This document shows, in pieces, positions 26,215 to 34,965 of a stretch of DNA of 64,000 nucleotides (its first letter is position 1; every line of letters starts with the position of its first letter). The stretch is taken from positions 62,001 to 126,000 of the forward strand of contig NZ_LT546028.1 in NCBI RefSeq assembly GCF_900078305.2. Reading direction: 5' to 3'. Position numbers and translations under genes: made by a program. The DNA is from Corynebacterium bouchesdurhonense. GTDB taxonomy: Bacteria > Actinomycetota > Actinomycetes > Mycobacteriales > Mycobacteriaceae. The notes beneath the pieces were generated by a model, which saw only the letters and a list, made by a program, of their open reading frames with translations, had not been told where the DNA came from and did no database searches.

Positions 26215-26790
26215 TTATGCGCCACGCGCCTCCAGCCGCGCAACCTGGCGCTCCAACTCCTCACCGAGCGCGTTTCCCGGCAGGCGTTCCTGCACCAGGT
26301 CCGCCACCGAGCGGTACCACCACAGTTGGCGCACTTTGCCCGAGTTGAACCGGGACCACAACGCATCGCCGATGGCGTCCAAGTCCGCGTGGATGGACAA
26401 CAGATTGTGCAACTTGTCAGCCGCAGAAATGAGCACGCTGCCGTCCTCCGCCTGGCGCAGATGCGCGAGGTACGCGTCCGAGCGGTCCTGCCAGCTCGTA
26501 AGCGTGCTGTCTTTGGTCACGCCGCGAACAAGCTCGACGACCCGGTCGCCGAACTCCTCGGCCATGCGCTCGGGGCTGTACTCTTCCGGGACGTCCTCCA
26601 GGATGTCGTGAAAGAGCGCCGCGATGAGTACGTCCTCGTCGTCAGTGACCTGGGAAACGAGGTGCATCACGCCGAAGACGTGGGAGGCGTACGGAATGTC
26701 CGTGCCTTTGCGAACATGGTCGCGGTGCGCCCACGCGGCGGTGTTGATTGCATGGATGAGTCGCGGGGATGCGACGAGAGACTCGGCCAT
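26215..26790 (-). CDS. HD-domain hydrolase (SpoT-HD-like)
   Basis: 191 residues from ATG 26790 with GAAAGGGG upstream. The N-terminal part has the metal-binding HD pattern of (p)ppGpp hydrolase-type enzymes: AHRDHVRKGTDIPYASHVFG, LFHDILED, and SAADKLHNLLS. No synthetase, TGS or ACT domain follows, so it is a stand-alone small hydrolase; the alarmone substrate is inferred from family only. TAGAGT in the 80-nt gap to phzF may be its -10 box. Confidence 0.75.
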   Translation of the reverse strand: MAESLVASPRLIHAINTAAWAHRDHVRKGTDIPYASHVFGVMHLVSQVTDDEDVLIAALFHDILEDVPEEYSPERMAEEFGDRVVELVRGVTKDSTLTSWQDRSDAYLAHLRQAEDGSVLISAADKLHNLLSIHADLDAIGDALWSRFNSGKVRQLWWYRSVADLVQERLPGNALGEELERQVARLEARGA

Positions 26791-26870
26791 TATGGGCCCC
26801 TTTCTGCCGGAAACAGCTACCACTCTACGAACGCCGTCGACACCGCCCGCCAGGCGTTCAAACGCATGAT

Positions 26871-27692
26871 CTATCGAACGGTTATCGCTCCCCGCACCCG
26901 CACCTGTGCCCGTCCACCAACCCACATGTCTCCGCCGTCGTCATGGATCTGCACGCGGCCGTCGCGGCCGAGCGACGCGCCCTGCGACACCGAGTATCGG
27001 GCGGGAACGTCTCCCCTTCCGCGCAGCCACTGCGCCATCGCCCCGTTTGTGCTTCCCGTCACAGGATCCTCAAAGGTCGGGGTGAACGCCCGCAGCTCGT
27101 ACGCGGGATCCGTACCTCCGATCAGCGCCGCAAACGCCACTTTCAGATCACTGTCCGTCGGCTGCTCTAGGGACCTCAGCGCGTCTAGGCCATCCAAGAG
27201 CGCAAGCTTCCAGCCGGGTCCGTTGTCGCCGTAGGCTGCGTCGATAAGCACCTGCTTCTCAAGGCCAAAGGTCTCGCACACCGCGTCCCTGTCCTCCGCG
27301 GTGAGCTCGCCGCTGCGCTTGAGAGGCGGCGTGGCGAACGCGAGCATGTCGCCTTGGATGCGTACTTCGACGTTGCCCACGCCACACTCCTGCACCACGC
27401 GGCCAGGTTGGCGGGGTGTGTTGCCGAGCTCGAGCCACGCGCGAGTGGTGCCGAGGGTGGGATGGCCGGCGAAATCGAACTCCTCGACGGGCGTGAAGAT
27501 GCGCACGCGGTAGTCCGCCTCCTGGCTTGTGGGCTGAAGCAGGAACGTCGTCTCCGAGAAATTGGTCCACGACGCAATCTGCTGCATCTGCTCACCGGTG
27601 AGGCTATCCGCGCCGCAGATTACCGCGAGCGGGTTGCCCGTGAACGCGCTGGAGGCGAAAACATCGATTTCGAAGAAGTCTAGGGAGGTCAC
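26871..27692 (-). CDS. PhzF family isomerase/epimerase
   Basis: 273 residues, full length for the family (diaminopimelate-epimerase fold). FTGNPLAVI at residues 18-26, the catalytic-Glu motif NFSETTFL near 44, FDFAGHPTLGTT and GSTNGAMAQWL are all present. PhzF in phenazine makers isomerises DHHA, but most relatives have no known substrate. The related C-terminal remnant at 25885 shows that a second copy once lay nearby. Confidence 0.85.
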   Translation of the reverse strand: MTSLDFFEIDVFASSAFTGNPLAVICGADSLTGEQMQQIASWTNFSETTFLLQPTSQEADYRVRIFTPVEEFDFAGHPTLGTTRAWLELGNTPRQPGRVVQECGVGNVEVRIQGDMLAFATPPLKRSGELTAEDRDAVCETFGLEKQVLIDAAYGDNGPGWKLALLDGLDALRSLEQPTDSDLKVAFAALIGGTDPAYELRAFTPTFEDPVTGSTNGAMAQWLRGRGDVPARYSVSQGASLGRDGRVQIHDDGGDMWVGGRAQVRVRGAITVR

Positions 27693-27715
27693 CGCGCCGA
27701 GCGTTCCAACGCGAA

Positions 27716-27747
27716 AACTCCCGACCCGGGAGTCCGGATCGGGAGTT
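27716..27747. terminator. Bidirectional terminator between tRNA-Glu and phzF
   Basis: AACTCCCGA (27716-27724) pairs with TCGGGAGTT (27739-27747). CTTTTT follows on the plus strand and TTTT on the minus strand, so it can end the tRNA transcript. Confidence 0.8.
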
Positions 27748-27754
27748 CTTTTTG

Positions 27755-27827
27755 TACCCCGTACGGGATTTGAACCCGTGTTACCGCCGTGAGAGGGCGA
27801 CGTCCTAGGCCGCTAGACGAACGGGGC
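27755..27827 (-). tRNA. tRNA-Glu (CUC), copy 1
   Basis: 73 nt. Acceptor GCCCCGT pairs with ACGGGGT, discriminator A. Anticodon loop CTCTCAC gives CUC, decoding GAG. T arm GGGTTCAAATCCC. CCA is not encoded. A -35 TTGTGC (27882-27877) and -10 TATCTT (27858-27853), 18 nt apart, lie upstream. It appears identical to the gene at 31825. Confidence 0.97.
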
Positions 27828-27852
27828 GCGCTCGCTTGCTTGCGACTCGTTA

Positions 27853-27882
27853 AAGATATGGGAGCCACCCATGTTTGCACAA
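27853..27882 (-). promoter_or_regulatory. Promoter of tRNA-Glu copy 1
   Basis: TTGTGC, 18-nt spacer, TATCTT, ending 25 nt before the tRNA 5' end, within the 86-bp gap to the ABC ATPase gene. Confidence 0.5.
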
Positions 27883-27913
27883 ATCGCCAGGTCAGAGGCC
27901 GTAATAAGCGCCT

Positions 27914-28984
27914 CTAGGCGTAGACGAGCGGACGCGTCACCGCGACACTCACCCGGTCCCCCACCTCCGGTCGCGGCGCTGCCGGCATCCGTCCGCGGAA
28001 GTCCACGCCGCCCGCCTCCAGCGTGACGGAGTAGCCAGTGACCTCGAATAACACGGAGGTGATGGTCGCCTCAAAGGAGCTGCCGCTTGTCGACGCCCCC
28101 ATCTCGCCGCCTCCCCCAATCCCCACCGCTTCCGGCAGGACCGCCACCGTCACCGGCGCACCCTCCATCCCGGCACCGCCGCCGACCACCTCGAGGCTTT
28201 GTACCGGCCACGACAGCCCCGGGCGCTCGACCACCACCCGGCCACCCCGCACCTGGGCGGGCAACAGTGTCGCGTCAGAGATGAAGGAAGCGACCCACGC
28301 CGTGGCCGGGCGGGTGACAAGGGTGTCGGGGGCGGCGAACTGTTCGAGGCGGCCGTCGTGAAGCACGGCGATGCGATCGGCGATCGCGATGGCCTCCTTG
28401 CGGTCGTGGGTCACGTGCACGGTGGTCAGCTGCGATTGCCGCGTGAGCGTCACCAGCTCGCGGCGCAGCGAATCGCGCAGCGGCTCGTCGAGGGCGGACA
28501 GCGCCTCGTCCAACAGCAGCACGCTCGGCGCGGACACGATCGCGCGGGCCAGGGCTACACGCTGGCGCTGGCCGCCGGACAAGGTGGACGGGTTGCGTCC
28601 CGCGTAGCCCTCGAGCCCGACGGTCTCCAGCGTGCGCTCCACCCGTTCCCGTTGCTCCGCTCGCTTCACACCTGCGCGCCTCAGCGGGTACGCAACGTTG
28701 TCGGCCACGCTCATGTGCGGCCAGACCGCGTGCTGCTGGAACACCATCCCCATCCGGCGCTTCTCCGGCGGCGTTGCAGAGACGTCCGCGCCGCCGATTG
28801 AGATTGTGCCCGCGGACGGCCGGATGAAACCCGCCAGGGTGCGCAGCAACGTCGTCTTGCCGGAGCCGGATGGACCGATCAAAGCCACAAACTCGCCACT
28901 GCGGATGCCCAGGTTGATGTTCTCGAGCCCCACCGTGCCGTCCGGAAAAGTGACGCCGAGGTTGTCGATGGTGATGTCGCTCAT
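27914..28984 (-). CDS. ABC importer ATPase (FbpC type)
   Basis: 356 residues. Walker A GPSGSGKTT, Q-loop FQQHAVWPHMS, signature LSGGQRQRVALARA, Walker B LLLDEALSALD and the H-loop HVTHD are intact. The C-terminal part (about 235-356) is a TOBE-like regulatory domain. It overlaps the permease gene by ATGA. Family members drive uptake of ferric iron, spermidine/putrescine or phosphonate; iron is suggested by the fused permease partner, not proven. Confidence 0.88.
   Translation of the reverse strand: MSDITIDNLGVTFPDGTVGLENINLGIRSGEFVALIGPSGSGKTTLLRTLAGFIRPSAGTISIGGADVSATPPEKRRMGMVFQQHAVWPHMSVADNVAYPLRRAGVKRAEQRERVERTLETVGLEGYAGRNPSTLSGGQRQRVALARAIVSAPSVLLLDEALSALDEPLRDSLRRELVTLTRQSQLTTVHVTHDRKEAIAIADRIAVLHDGRLEQFAAPDTLVTRPATAWVASFISDATLLPAQVRGGRVVVERPGLSWPVQSLEVVGGGAGMEGAPVTVAVLPEAVGIGGGGEMGASTSGSSFEATITSVLFEVTGYSVTLEAGGVDFRGRMPAAPRPEVGDRVSVAVTRPLVYA
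28085..28100 (+). repeat. Dispersed motif copy GCTTGTCGACGCCCCC
   Basis: Exact 16-mer in the part of the ATPase gene that encodes the TOBE-like region, antisense to the coding strand. Confidence 0.7.
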
Positions 28985-30594
28985 TGCGGTTCCTTCCGGG
29001 GTGCCCGCACCGTCAGCGCGAGCGCGATAATGCCGATCACCGCGAACATGAGCGCGAGTGCCGAGGCCTGGTTGTAGTTGCCGGATTGCTGCAAATTGAA
29101 CAGCTGCACACCGATGGTGGTGGTGCCCGGTGCGACGAGCAGGATGGAGACCGTCAGTTCGCGGACCGCCGTGACAGCCACCAGCACGGCGCCGGAGAGA
29201 ACCGCCGGCAGTGCCATGCGCCCGCTGGTGTCAACGAGCGCCCGCAGCCGGCCGGCACCGGAAATCTGCGCCGCTTCCTCCACCGCACTGGGAATCTTGG
29301 ACAGCGGCGCGCGCACGGCCTGGAGCACCATCGATGTGAACGCACACACGTAGGCCAGAAGAATCACCCAGCGCGTGTTGTAGATGCCCAGGTAGCGTCC
29401 GACGATCACCCACCCGACGCCGATGATCAGACCGGGCAGGGCCGCAGGCAGGAGCGTCACCAGAGACAGCGCCGTGTTGCTGCGTGCGCTCGTGCGCGTA
29501 ACTAGGATGCCGATAACCCAGCCAAGCAGGCCGCACAGCAGTGCCGCGCCGAGGGCGAGGGTGACGGAGTTGCTGAATCCCTCGCGCACGCGCGGGTTTT
29601 GCACCGTGGCAGCGAAATTGTCCATGGTGATGGTGTCGAGTGTGAACGCGATGCCGGGCGCGGGCAGAAGCGCACGGTACGTCAACCCGAGCAGCGGCCC
29701 GAGCGTAATCGCCAGCGCCAGCACCCAGGAGACGACCGTGACCGGCCATTTCGCTCCGCCGAGCGCGAGCTTCATCGTGCCGTGTCCGCTCGTGGTAGAC
29801 GATCCGCCTTTGGACACGAGATAGTCCGCTACCACCGCGGCGATGCCGAGCAGCATAAGCACCGCGCCCACCGTCGAGACAACCTGGAGCGGGTTGCCAA
29901 CGGTGCCGGACTCCATGAATCGGTAGACCATGGTGGCCAGCGTTTCGAAGCGCACCGGCGAGCCAAGGATGGAGGGGATGCCGAAGTCCGCCAGGTTCGA
30001 CACCGCGGTGAGAGTGAACGCGCTCAGGAGCGCCGGGCCCAGCAGCGGGATGGTCACGGTGCGCAGCACGGTGCCACTGCCCGCGCCGCTGACGCGGGCC
30101 GCAAGTTCCAAATCAGAAGGGATAGAGCGCAGCGCCGCGGAAACGATCACGTATACCACCGGGTACGAGTGCAGCGTCATCAGGAAAATGATGCCGTCCG
30201 CGCCGTAAATGTCCCACACGGGGCGTCCGAAAGCTGCATTCAACCCCTGGTTGCGACCGAAGAGCTGCAGCCAGGAGATCGCGCCGACGAACGGGGGCAC
30301 AAGCAGCGGGGAGAGCAGCAGGAGGCGCAACGGCGTCGAACCGGCCACGTCGGTGCGCTCGAGGAGGATGGCGATCGCGCCGCCGATCAGCACCGCGCTA
30401 GCCGAGGACAGCAGCGTGGTGTACACCGAGTTCCACGTCGCCAGCGCGAGTCCCTGCTCTATGAGCACCGGGAACTGATTCCCGCCGAGCGCGAGGGAGA
30501 CCACCATCGCCAGCGGGGCAAGAAACATCGCCGCGGCCACCAGCCATACGCCAATGCGCGCGAGGCTGAGGCCCGGCGAGAACCGCGTCTTCAC
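28981..30594 (-). CDS. ABC importer permease, fused double unit (FbpB type)
   Basis: 537 residues from GTG 30594 with about 12 membrane helices, that is two permease units in one chain. Two EAA loops are visible: ELAARVSGAG near residue 185 and EEAAQISGAG near 443, both contacting the ATPase. This fused form is typical of ferric-iron transporters. It stands between the binding-protein gene (20-nt gap) and the ATPase gene. Confidence 0.88.
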   Translation of the reverse strand: MKTRFSPGLSLARIGVWLVAAAMFLAPLAMVVSLALGGNQFPVLIEQGLALATWNSVYTTLLSSASAVLIGGAIAILLERTDVAGSTPLRLLLLSPLLVPPFVGAISWLQLFGRNQGLNAAFGRPVWDIYGADGIIFLMTLHSYPVVYVIVSAALRSIPSDLELAARVSGAGSGTVLRTVTIPLLGPALLSAFTLTAVSNLADFGIPSILGSPVRFETLATMVYRFMESGTVGNPLQVVSTVGAVLMLLGIAAVVADYLVSKGGSSTTSGHGTMKLALGGAKWPVTVVSWVLALAITLGPLLGLTYRALLPAPGIAFTLDTITMDNFAATVQNPRVREGFSNSVTLALGAALLCGLLGWVIGILVTRTSARSNTALSLVTLLPAALPGLIIGVGWVIVGRYLGIYNTRWVILLAYVCAFTSMVLQAVRAPLSKIPSAVEEAAQISGAGRLRALVDTSGRMALPAVLSGAVLVAVTAVRELTVSILLVAPGTTTIGVQLFNLQQSGNYNQASALALMFAVIGIIALALTVRAPRKEPQ

Positions 30595-30614
30595 AGCGAA
30601 GGTTCCGGCGTTTG

Positions 30615-31670
30615 CTAGTTCATCGCGCTCTGGAAGAAGTCCACCGAACGCTGGCGATCCTTGGTCAGGGTGTCCAGGCTGGCATCCATCAGCGCGATGT
30701 CCTCCAGCTTCGGCGCGTCCCCGGGGGTGCCCACGCTGTCGATCACCGGCAGGTAGTTCTGCTCCACGGCGAGCTTCTGCCCCTTTTCCGACAGCACAAA
30801 GTTGATGTAGCGCTGCGCTGCGTCCTTGTTGTCGGAGTCGTTGAACACAGCGATCGGCTCGGTGATGTACGGGGAGCCTTCGGTAGCGTAGACCTCCTTG
30901 ATCGGAGAACCCTTGGCGGCCAGATCACGCACCAGGTAGTCCACCACCACGCCAACCGGATGGCCGCCGCCGGCGATCTCCTGGGAGGTCGGGCCGTTGG
31001 AAGCGGCGATCATCGGGTGATTCTTGCCGAGGTCACTAATCCAGGACTCGCCCAGCTTCTCATTGTTCATCCACACGGTGGCGTTGAACGCGGCCGCACC
31101 GGATACAGCCGGGTCCGGCATGACGATCTTGTCCGCGAAGCGCGCGTCGGTCAGGTCTGCCCAAGACTTCGGAGCGTCCGCCTGGTCGATGACGTCGGTG
31201 TTGTAGGCGATCACCGTGGGGATGAGGCGGGTGCCCACGTAGTAGCCCTCCTCGTCCACGACCTCCTCGAGGACATCGCCGGTCTCCACCGAGTCGAACT
31301 TGGCCAGCAGGGAATCCTTCTTAAAGCCCTCGAACGTGGGCGCGTCCGCCGCCCAGATCAGGTCCGCCTCCACCTTGCCGGAGGTCCGCTCGGCGTCGAT
31401 GCGCGCCTTCAAATCGCCGGTGCCCGCGCGGTAAACCTGCACCTCCACATCCGGGTTCTCTTCCTGGAACGCGCGGTTGATCTCGTCCACCTTGTCCTCC
31501 GGCTCGGAGGTGTAGATGGTCAGCACAGTCTTCTCGCCGGAGGCGGCCGAAGTGCCGGAGGCGTTGGTCGAGGTCTCACTTTCGGTGGTCGGCTCCGAGC
31601 AGCCCGCGAGCGCGAGAACAGCGGCACCGAGGATGGCGGCACCGGAGATGGACAAGCGGGAAAACTTCAT
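30615..31670 (-). CDS. ABC importer substrate-binding lipoprotein
   Basis: 351 residues from ATG 31670, with AAGGAG 5 nt upstream; a GTG 15 nt earlier lies before that RBS. Lipobox LAGC at about residues 21-24, a Ser/Thr-rich tether, then an extracellular binding-protein type 1 fold (LTIYTSEPEDKVDEIN; GDLKARIDAE; DLIWAADAPT). First gene of the importer operon. The ligand is uncertain: ferric iron is the best guess. No DtxR-like box is seen upstream. Confidence 0.87.
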   Translation of the reverse strand: MKFSRLSISGAAILGAAVLALAGCSEPTTESETSTNASGTSAASGEKTVLTIYTSEPEDKVDEINRAFQEENPDVEVQVYRAGTGDLKARIDAERTSGKVEADLIWAADAPTFEGFKKDSLLAKFDSVETGDVLEEVVDEEGYYVGTRLIPTVIAYNTDVIDQADAPKSWADLTDARFADKIVMPDPAVSGAAAFNATVWMNNEKLGESWISDLGKNHPMIAASNGPTSQEIAGGGHPVGVVVDYLVRDLAAKGSPIKEVYATEGSPYITEPIAVFNDSDNKDAAQRYINFVLSEKGQKLAVEQNYLPVIDSVGTPGDAPKLEDIALMDASLDTLTKDRQRSVDFFQSAMN

Positions 31671-31778
31671 GGGAACTCCTTGCACGGTTCTACATTGGTC
31701 TCACAAAACGGGCCCACCGTATCACCGGCGCCCAACCCGCGCTGGGCAACCTTCTTTTCTAATCCCACACACGCGAAA

Positions 31779-31817
31779 CGCCCCCCGGATTCAGTGCTGG
31801 GACTGAGCCGGAGGGCG
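31779..31817 (-). terminator. Terminator of the tRNA-Gln/tRNA-Glu transcript
   Basis: CGCCCCCCGG (31779-31788) pairs with CCGGAGGGCG (31808-31817), with an inner CAGT/ACTG stem; on the minus strand TTTCG follows. It begins 8 nt after the tRNA-Glu 3' end. Confidence 0.7.
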
Positions 31818-31824
31818 TACGTTG

Positions 31825-31897
31825 TACCCCGTACGGGATTTGAACCCGTGTTACCGCCGTGAGAGGGCGACGTCCTAGGCCGCTAGACGAACGGGGC
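31825..31897 (-). tRNA. tRNA-Glu (CUC), copy 2
   Basis: 73 nt, same sequence as the gene at 27755: acceptor GCCCCGT, anticodon CUC, T arm GGGTTCAAATCCC. It lies 31 nt downstream of tRNA-Gln and is probably cotranscribed with it. Confidence 0.97.
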
Positions 31898-31928
31898 ATA
31901 AGGACACAGAACTTCACAAGCTCTGCAG

Positions 31929-32000
31929 CTGGCCTACCAGGACTCGAACCTAGAATGACGGTACCAGAAACCGTAGTGTTGCCAATTACACCATAGGCCA
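31929..32000 (-). tRNA. tRNA-Gln (CUG)
   Basis: 72 nt. Acceptor TGGCCTA pairs with TAGGCCA, discriminator G. Anticodon loop TTCTGGT gives CUG, decoding CAG; T arm AGGTTCGAGTCCT. It precedes tRNA-Glu copy 2 and lies next to gltX. Confidence 0.96.
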
Positions 32001-32157
32001 TTGTTCATCACTCTGACCTGCGCCTTCCCTCTCGGTTAAGCGCCTGTCCTCGTGAACAACATGGAGTACTATAACCACGTTGCGGGCAACCCACCAAATC
32101 TCCAGGCCACCGCGCGAAAACGGTGGCCAGGAAAGACGGCGAACAACACGGTTGTAA

Positions 32158-33654
32158 CTACTCCGCTGCCTGGTACGGCGTCACCGCCCGGGCGGCGCGC
32201 AAGCGCGCCAGCGTGGACTGCTTGCCCAGCAACTCCATGGACTCGAACAGCGGCGGGGACACCGCCTCGCCGGAGATGCCCACGCGCAGCGCGCCGAAGG
32301 CCACACGGGGCTTCAGCCCGAGGTTGGCAATGAGCGCCTCATTGAGCGCCGCCTCGATATTCGGCGTGGTCCACTCGCCGTCGCCGATCGCCTCGAGCGC
32401 TGCGATACCGGCGTCCAGCGGCTCCACCGCGGTGTCCTTGAGGTTCTTCTTGGCCGCCTTCTCGTCCAACTGGAGCTCGGCGTCGCCCACCACGAGGAAC
32501 CGCAGCAACCCGTAGGCGTCGGCAAGCACCTTAATGCGCGTTTGCACCAGGTCCGCCGCGATGGCGAACTTCTCCTCCGGGTAATCCTCCGGGAAGTCCG
32601 TGTACTCGGTGAGGTAGGCGCGCAGGCGGTTCTTGAAGTCCTCCGGCTCCAGCAAACGGATGTGGTCGGCGTTGATGGCCTCGAGCTTCTTCTGGTCGAA
32701 GCGCGCGGGGTTGCCCAGCACATCGTGGACGTCGAAGGCCGCGACGAACTCGTCCACCGAGAAGATGTCCTGATCGGCCGAGAGCGACCAGCCCAACAGC
32801 GCGAGGTAGTTGATCATGCCCTCGGGGATGATGCCGTTGTCGCGGTGGTTGAAGAGGTTGGACTCCGGGTCCCGCTTGGACAGCTTCTTGTTGCCCTGCC
32901 CCATCACAAACGGCAGGTGGCCGAACTGCGGGGTGAACTCGGCGACACCGATGCGCTTCAGCGCCTCGTACAGCGCCATCTGGCGCGGGGTGGATGCGAG
33001 CAGGTCCTCGCCGCGGAGCACGTGGGTGATGCCCATGAGCGCGTCATCCACCGGGTTGACCAGGGTGTACAGCGGCGCACCGTTCGAGCGCGCCACCACG
33101 AAGTCCGGCTGGGTCTCGGCCTTGAACGTCACCTCGCCGCGCACCAGGTCGGTCCAGGTCCAGTCCTGCTCAGGCATGCGCAGGCGCCACACGGGCTTGC
33201 GGCCTTCCGCCTCGTACGCGGCGATCTGCTCCTCGCTCAGGTCACGGTCGAAGTTGTCGTAGCCCAGCTGGGGGTCGCGGCCAGCGGCGATGTGGCGTTC
33301 CTGCACCTCCTCGTTGGTGGAGTACGCCGGGTAAACCTCGCCGGCCTCGATGAGCTTGTCCAGCACGTCCTTGTAGATCTCGGAGCGCTGCGACTGCCGG
33401 TACGGTTCGTGCGGCCCGCCGGTGACCACCCCCTCGTCCCAGGTCAGGCCGAGCCACTCCAGCGAGTCGATGATGGCCTGGTAGGACTCTTCCGAGTCGC
33501 GGGCGGCATCCGTATCCTCGATGCGGAAGACGAAGGTGCCACCGGAGTGGCGCGCCTGCGCCCAGTTGAACAGCGCGGTGCGAACCATGCCCACGTGCGG
33601 CGTTCCGGTCGGTGACGGGCAGAATCGGACGCGCATATTTCCAGCTTCAGTCAT
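32158..33654 (-). CDS. gltX: Glutamyl-tRNA synthetase
   Basis: 498 residues from ATG 33654. Class I signatures: [10 protein letters not shown] (HIGH box as HVGM) at residues 12-21 and KLSKRD (KMSKS box) near 260. A C-terminal anticodon-binding helical domain follows. TAGCAT lies 7 nt before ATG 33654, so the transcript is probably leaderless and the longer frame is not used. In actinobacteria this enzyme usually also charges tRNA-Gln for GatCAB; a discriminating role cannot be read here. Confidence 0.96.
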   Translation of the reverse strand: MTEAGNMRVRFCPSPTGTPHVGMVRTALFNWAQARHSGGTFVFRIEDTDAARDSEESYQAIIDSLEWLGLTWDEGVVTGGPHEPYRQSQRSEIYKDVLDKLIEAGEVYPAYSTNEEVQERHIAAGRDPQLGYDNFDRDLSEEQIAAYEAEGRKPVWRLRMPEQDWTWTDLVRGEVTFKAETQPDFVVARSNGAPLYTLVNPVDDALMGITHVLRGEDLLASTPRQMALYEALKRIGVAEFTPQFGHLPFVMGQGNKKLSKRDPESNLFNHRDNGIIPEGMINYLALLGWSLSADQDIFSVDEFVAAFDVHDVLGNPARFDQKKLEAINADHIRLLEPEDFKNRLRAYLTEYTDFPEDYPEEKFAIAADLVQTRIKVLADAYGLLRFLVVGDAELQLDEKAAKKNLKDTAVEPLDAGIAALEAIGDGEWTTPNIEAALNEALIANLGLKPRVAFGALRVGISGEAVSPPLFESMELLGKQSTLARLRAARAVTPYQAAE

Positions 33655-33678
33655 GCAGCTCATGCTACCGCGCGCAAA

Positions 33679-33725
33679 GTGGGCGCCCATAAGCATGATC
33701 CTCGAGCATGCTTATCGACGCCCAC
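33679..33725. terminator. Long hairpin between gltX and the esterase gene
   Basis: GTGGGCGCCCATAAGCATG (33679-33697) pairs with CATGCTTATCGACGCCCAC (33707-33725) at 17 of 19 positions, with a 9-nt loop. It follows the esterase stop; on the minus strand CTTTGC follows. The right arm is a variant of the dispersed GCTTGTCGACG motif. Confidence 0.6.
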
Positions 33726-33739
33726 CTTGAAGCTCGCCG

Positions 33740-34810
33740 CTACTTCGGGTTGCGCATGAGGAACGCCCACATTTCGTCCGCGGCCGACGGCGAGTACCAC
33801 CAGAAGTGGTTGGAGCCGTGGACCTGGATCACCTCGACGCCCTTGCTGCACCCGCGGGCGCTGACGCGCGTGGCGTTGTTGCCCACCGGTGCGCGGTCAA
33901 CGCCGCCTGCGCAGCCGTTGCGGCGCTCGTAGGAGGCGAAGAGCTCCGGCACGGGCATCACGCGCTGGCCGCGGCGGATGGTGCCGTAGTACGGGGTGAG
34001 GGAGTCGGCCATGCCGTGGACGGCCATAAAGGCGACCGGGGTGCGCTGGCAGCCCTGGTTCACCGGCGCGTAGTAGGCGCCGGAGACGCCTGCCACGCCC
34101 GCGAAGATGTCGGGCATGTGGCAGGCGGACACGGCCGCCATGCCGCCGCCGGTGGACATACCGGTAGCGTAGATGCGCCGGCGGTCGATGTTGTAGTAGC
34201 GCTGCACGTCCGCGATCATCGCGCGCACGAACGCGATGTCTTGCCCCGGGCCCGTCGACGCGGTGGGCGAGCCCTCCCAGGAGGCGCCGATCGCGCGCGG
34301 GTAAAGGATGATCGCGTCCCGGCCAACGGAGGACTCCCGCAGGCGCGAGTAGTTCCGGAAGTTCTCGGTGGAATCCTCGAATGCCGAGTAGCCCACCATC
34401 ACCGGCGTGGGGCGCGCCGGATCGTAGTTTCGCGGCACCCACACCAGGTAGCTGCGCCCGGCGGCGTGCACCTCGCCGTTGGATCCGTTGGCCACGGGCG
34501 CCGGAGCCTGCTGGCGCCACGGGCCCGCGGCGGGTGCCGGGGCCGGCAAGGGGGCGGGTGCCGGGGCGCCGGGCAGCGAGGAGCCCGGGGGCAGGGACTC
34601 GTTAGCCTTGCGCACGAAGGCATCCCACTCCGCATTCGCCTGCGCCACCGCGCCGTTGACCGCGTTCGTGGCGTCAGCAACCGCGCCGTCAATGTCGCGC
34701 TGCAGCTGCGACGAGAGGTCTTGCGCCGTCGCGTCGGGCGCGGCGGCGAGCCCGAGCGCCACAGCCGTCGCGGCCACAACTGCCGCGACGCGGCTCAGCT
34801 TCGATGTCAT
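33740..34810 (-). CDS. Secreted PHB-depolymerase-family esterase
   Basis: 356 residues. Signal peptide about 1-29 (ALGLAAAPDATAQ), a helical region to about 70, a Pro/Ala-rich linker, then an alpha/beta hydrolase with the nucleophile elbow GMSTGGG near residue 217, VHGMADSLTPY and a C-terminal HGSNHFWWYS histidine. Corynebacterial relatives are annotated LpqP or poly(3-hydroxybutyrate) depolymerase; the true substrate, perhaps a cell-envelope or host ester, is unknown. AAAGGGG lies upstream of ATG 34810. Confidence 0.8.
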   Translation of the reverse strand: MTSKLSRVAAVVAATAVALGLAAAPDATAQDLSSQLQRDIDGAVADATNAVNGAVAQANAEWDAFVRKANESLPPGSSLPGAPAPAPLPAPAPAAGPWRQQAPAPVANGSNGEVHAAGRSYLVWVPRNYDPARPTPVMVGYSAFEDSTENFRNYSRLRESSVGRDAIILYPRAIGASWEGSPTASTGPGQDIAFVRAMIADVQRYYNIDRRRIYATGMSTGGGMAAVSACHMPDIFAGVAGVSGAYYAPVNQGCQRTPVAFMAVHGMADSLTPYYGTIRRGQRVMPVPELFASYERRNGCAGGVDRAPVGNNATRVSARGCSKGVEVIQVHGSNHFWWYSPSAADEMWAFLMRNPK

Positions 34811-34965
34811 TGTCCTGGTACCCCTTTAAGTTCCCAATCTTCACTCAAGTCACATATGTAACACAGGAAACAATAACCACGCGGGAAGGAGGCGGCAACG
34901 CGGCGCACGAAGATAAGTGTGGGCGAGACTGTCGGCACCGGAACCCGCCGATACACTCATACCCC

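Noticed and set aside
31671-31778. DtxR iron box before the ABC importer
   Set aside because: No sequence close to the DtxR consensus was found.
34838-34862. Cyclic-AMP regulator (GlxR) site in the esterase/menF gap
   Set aside because: The TTACATATGTGA dyad lacks the TGTGA-N6-TCACA spacing.
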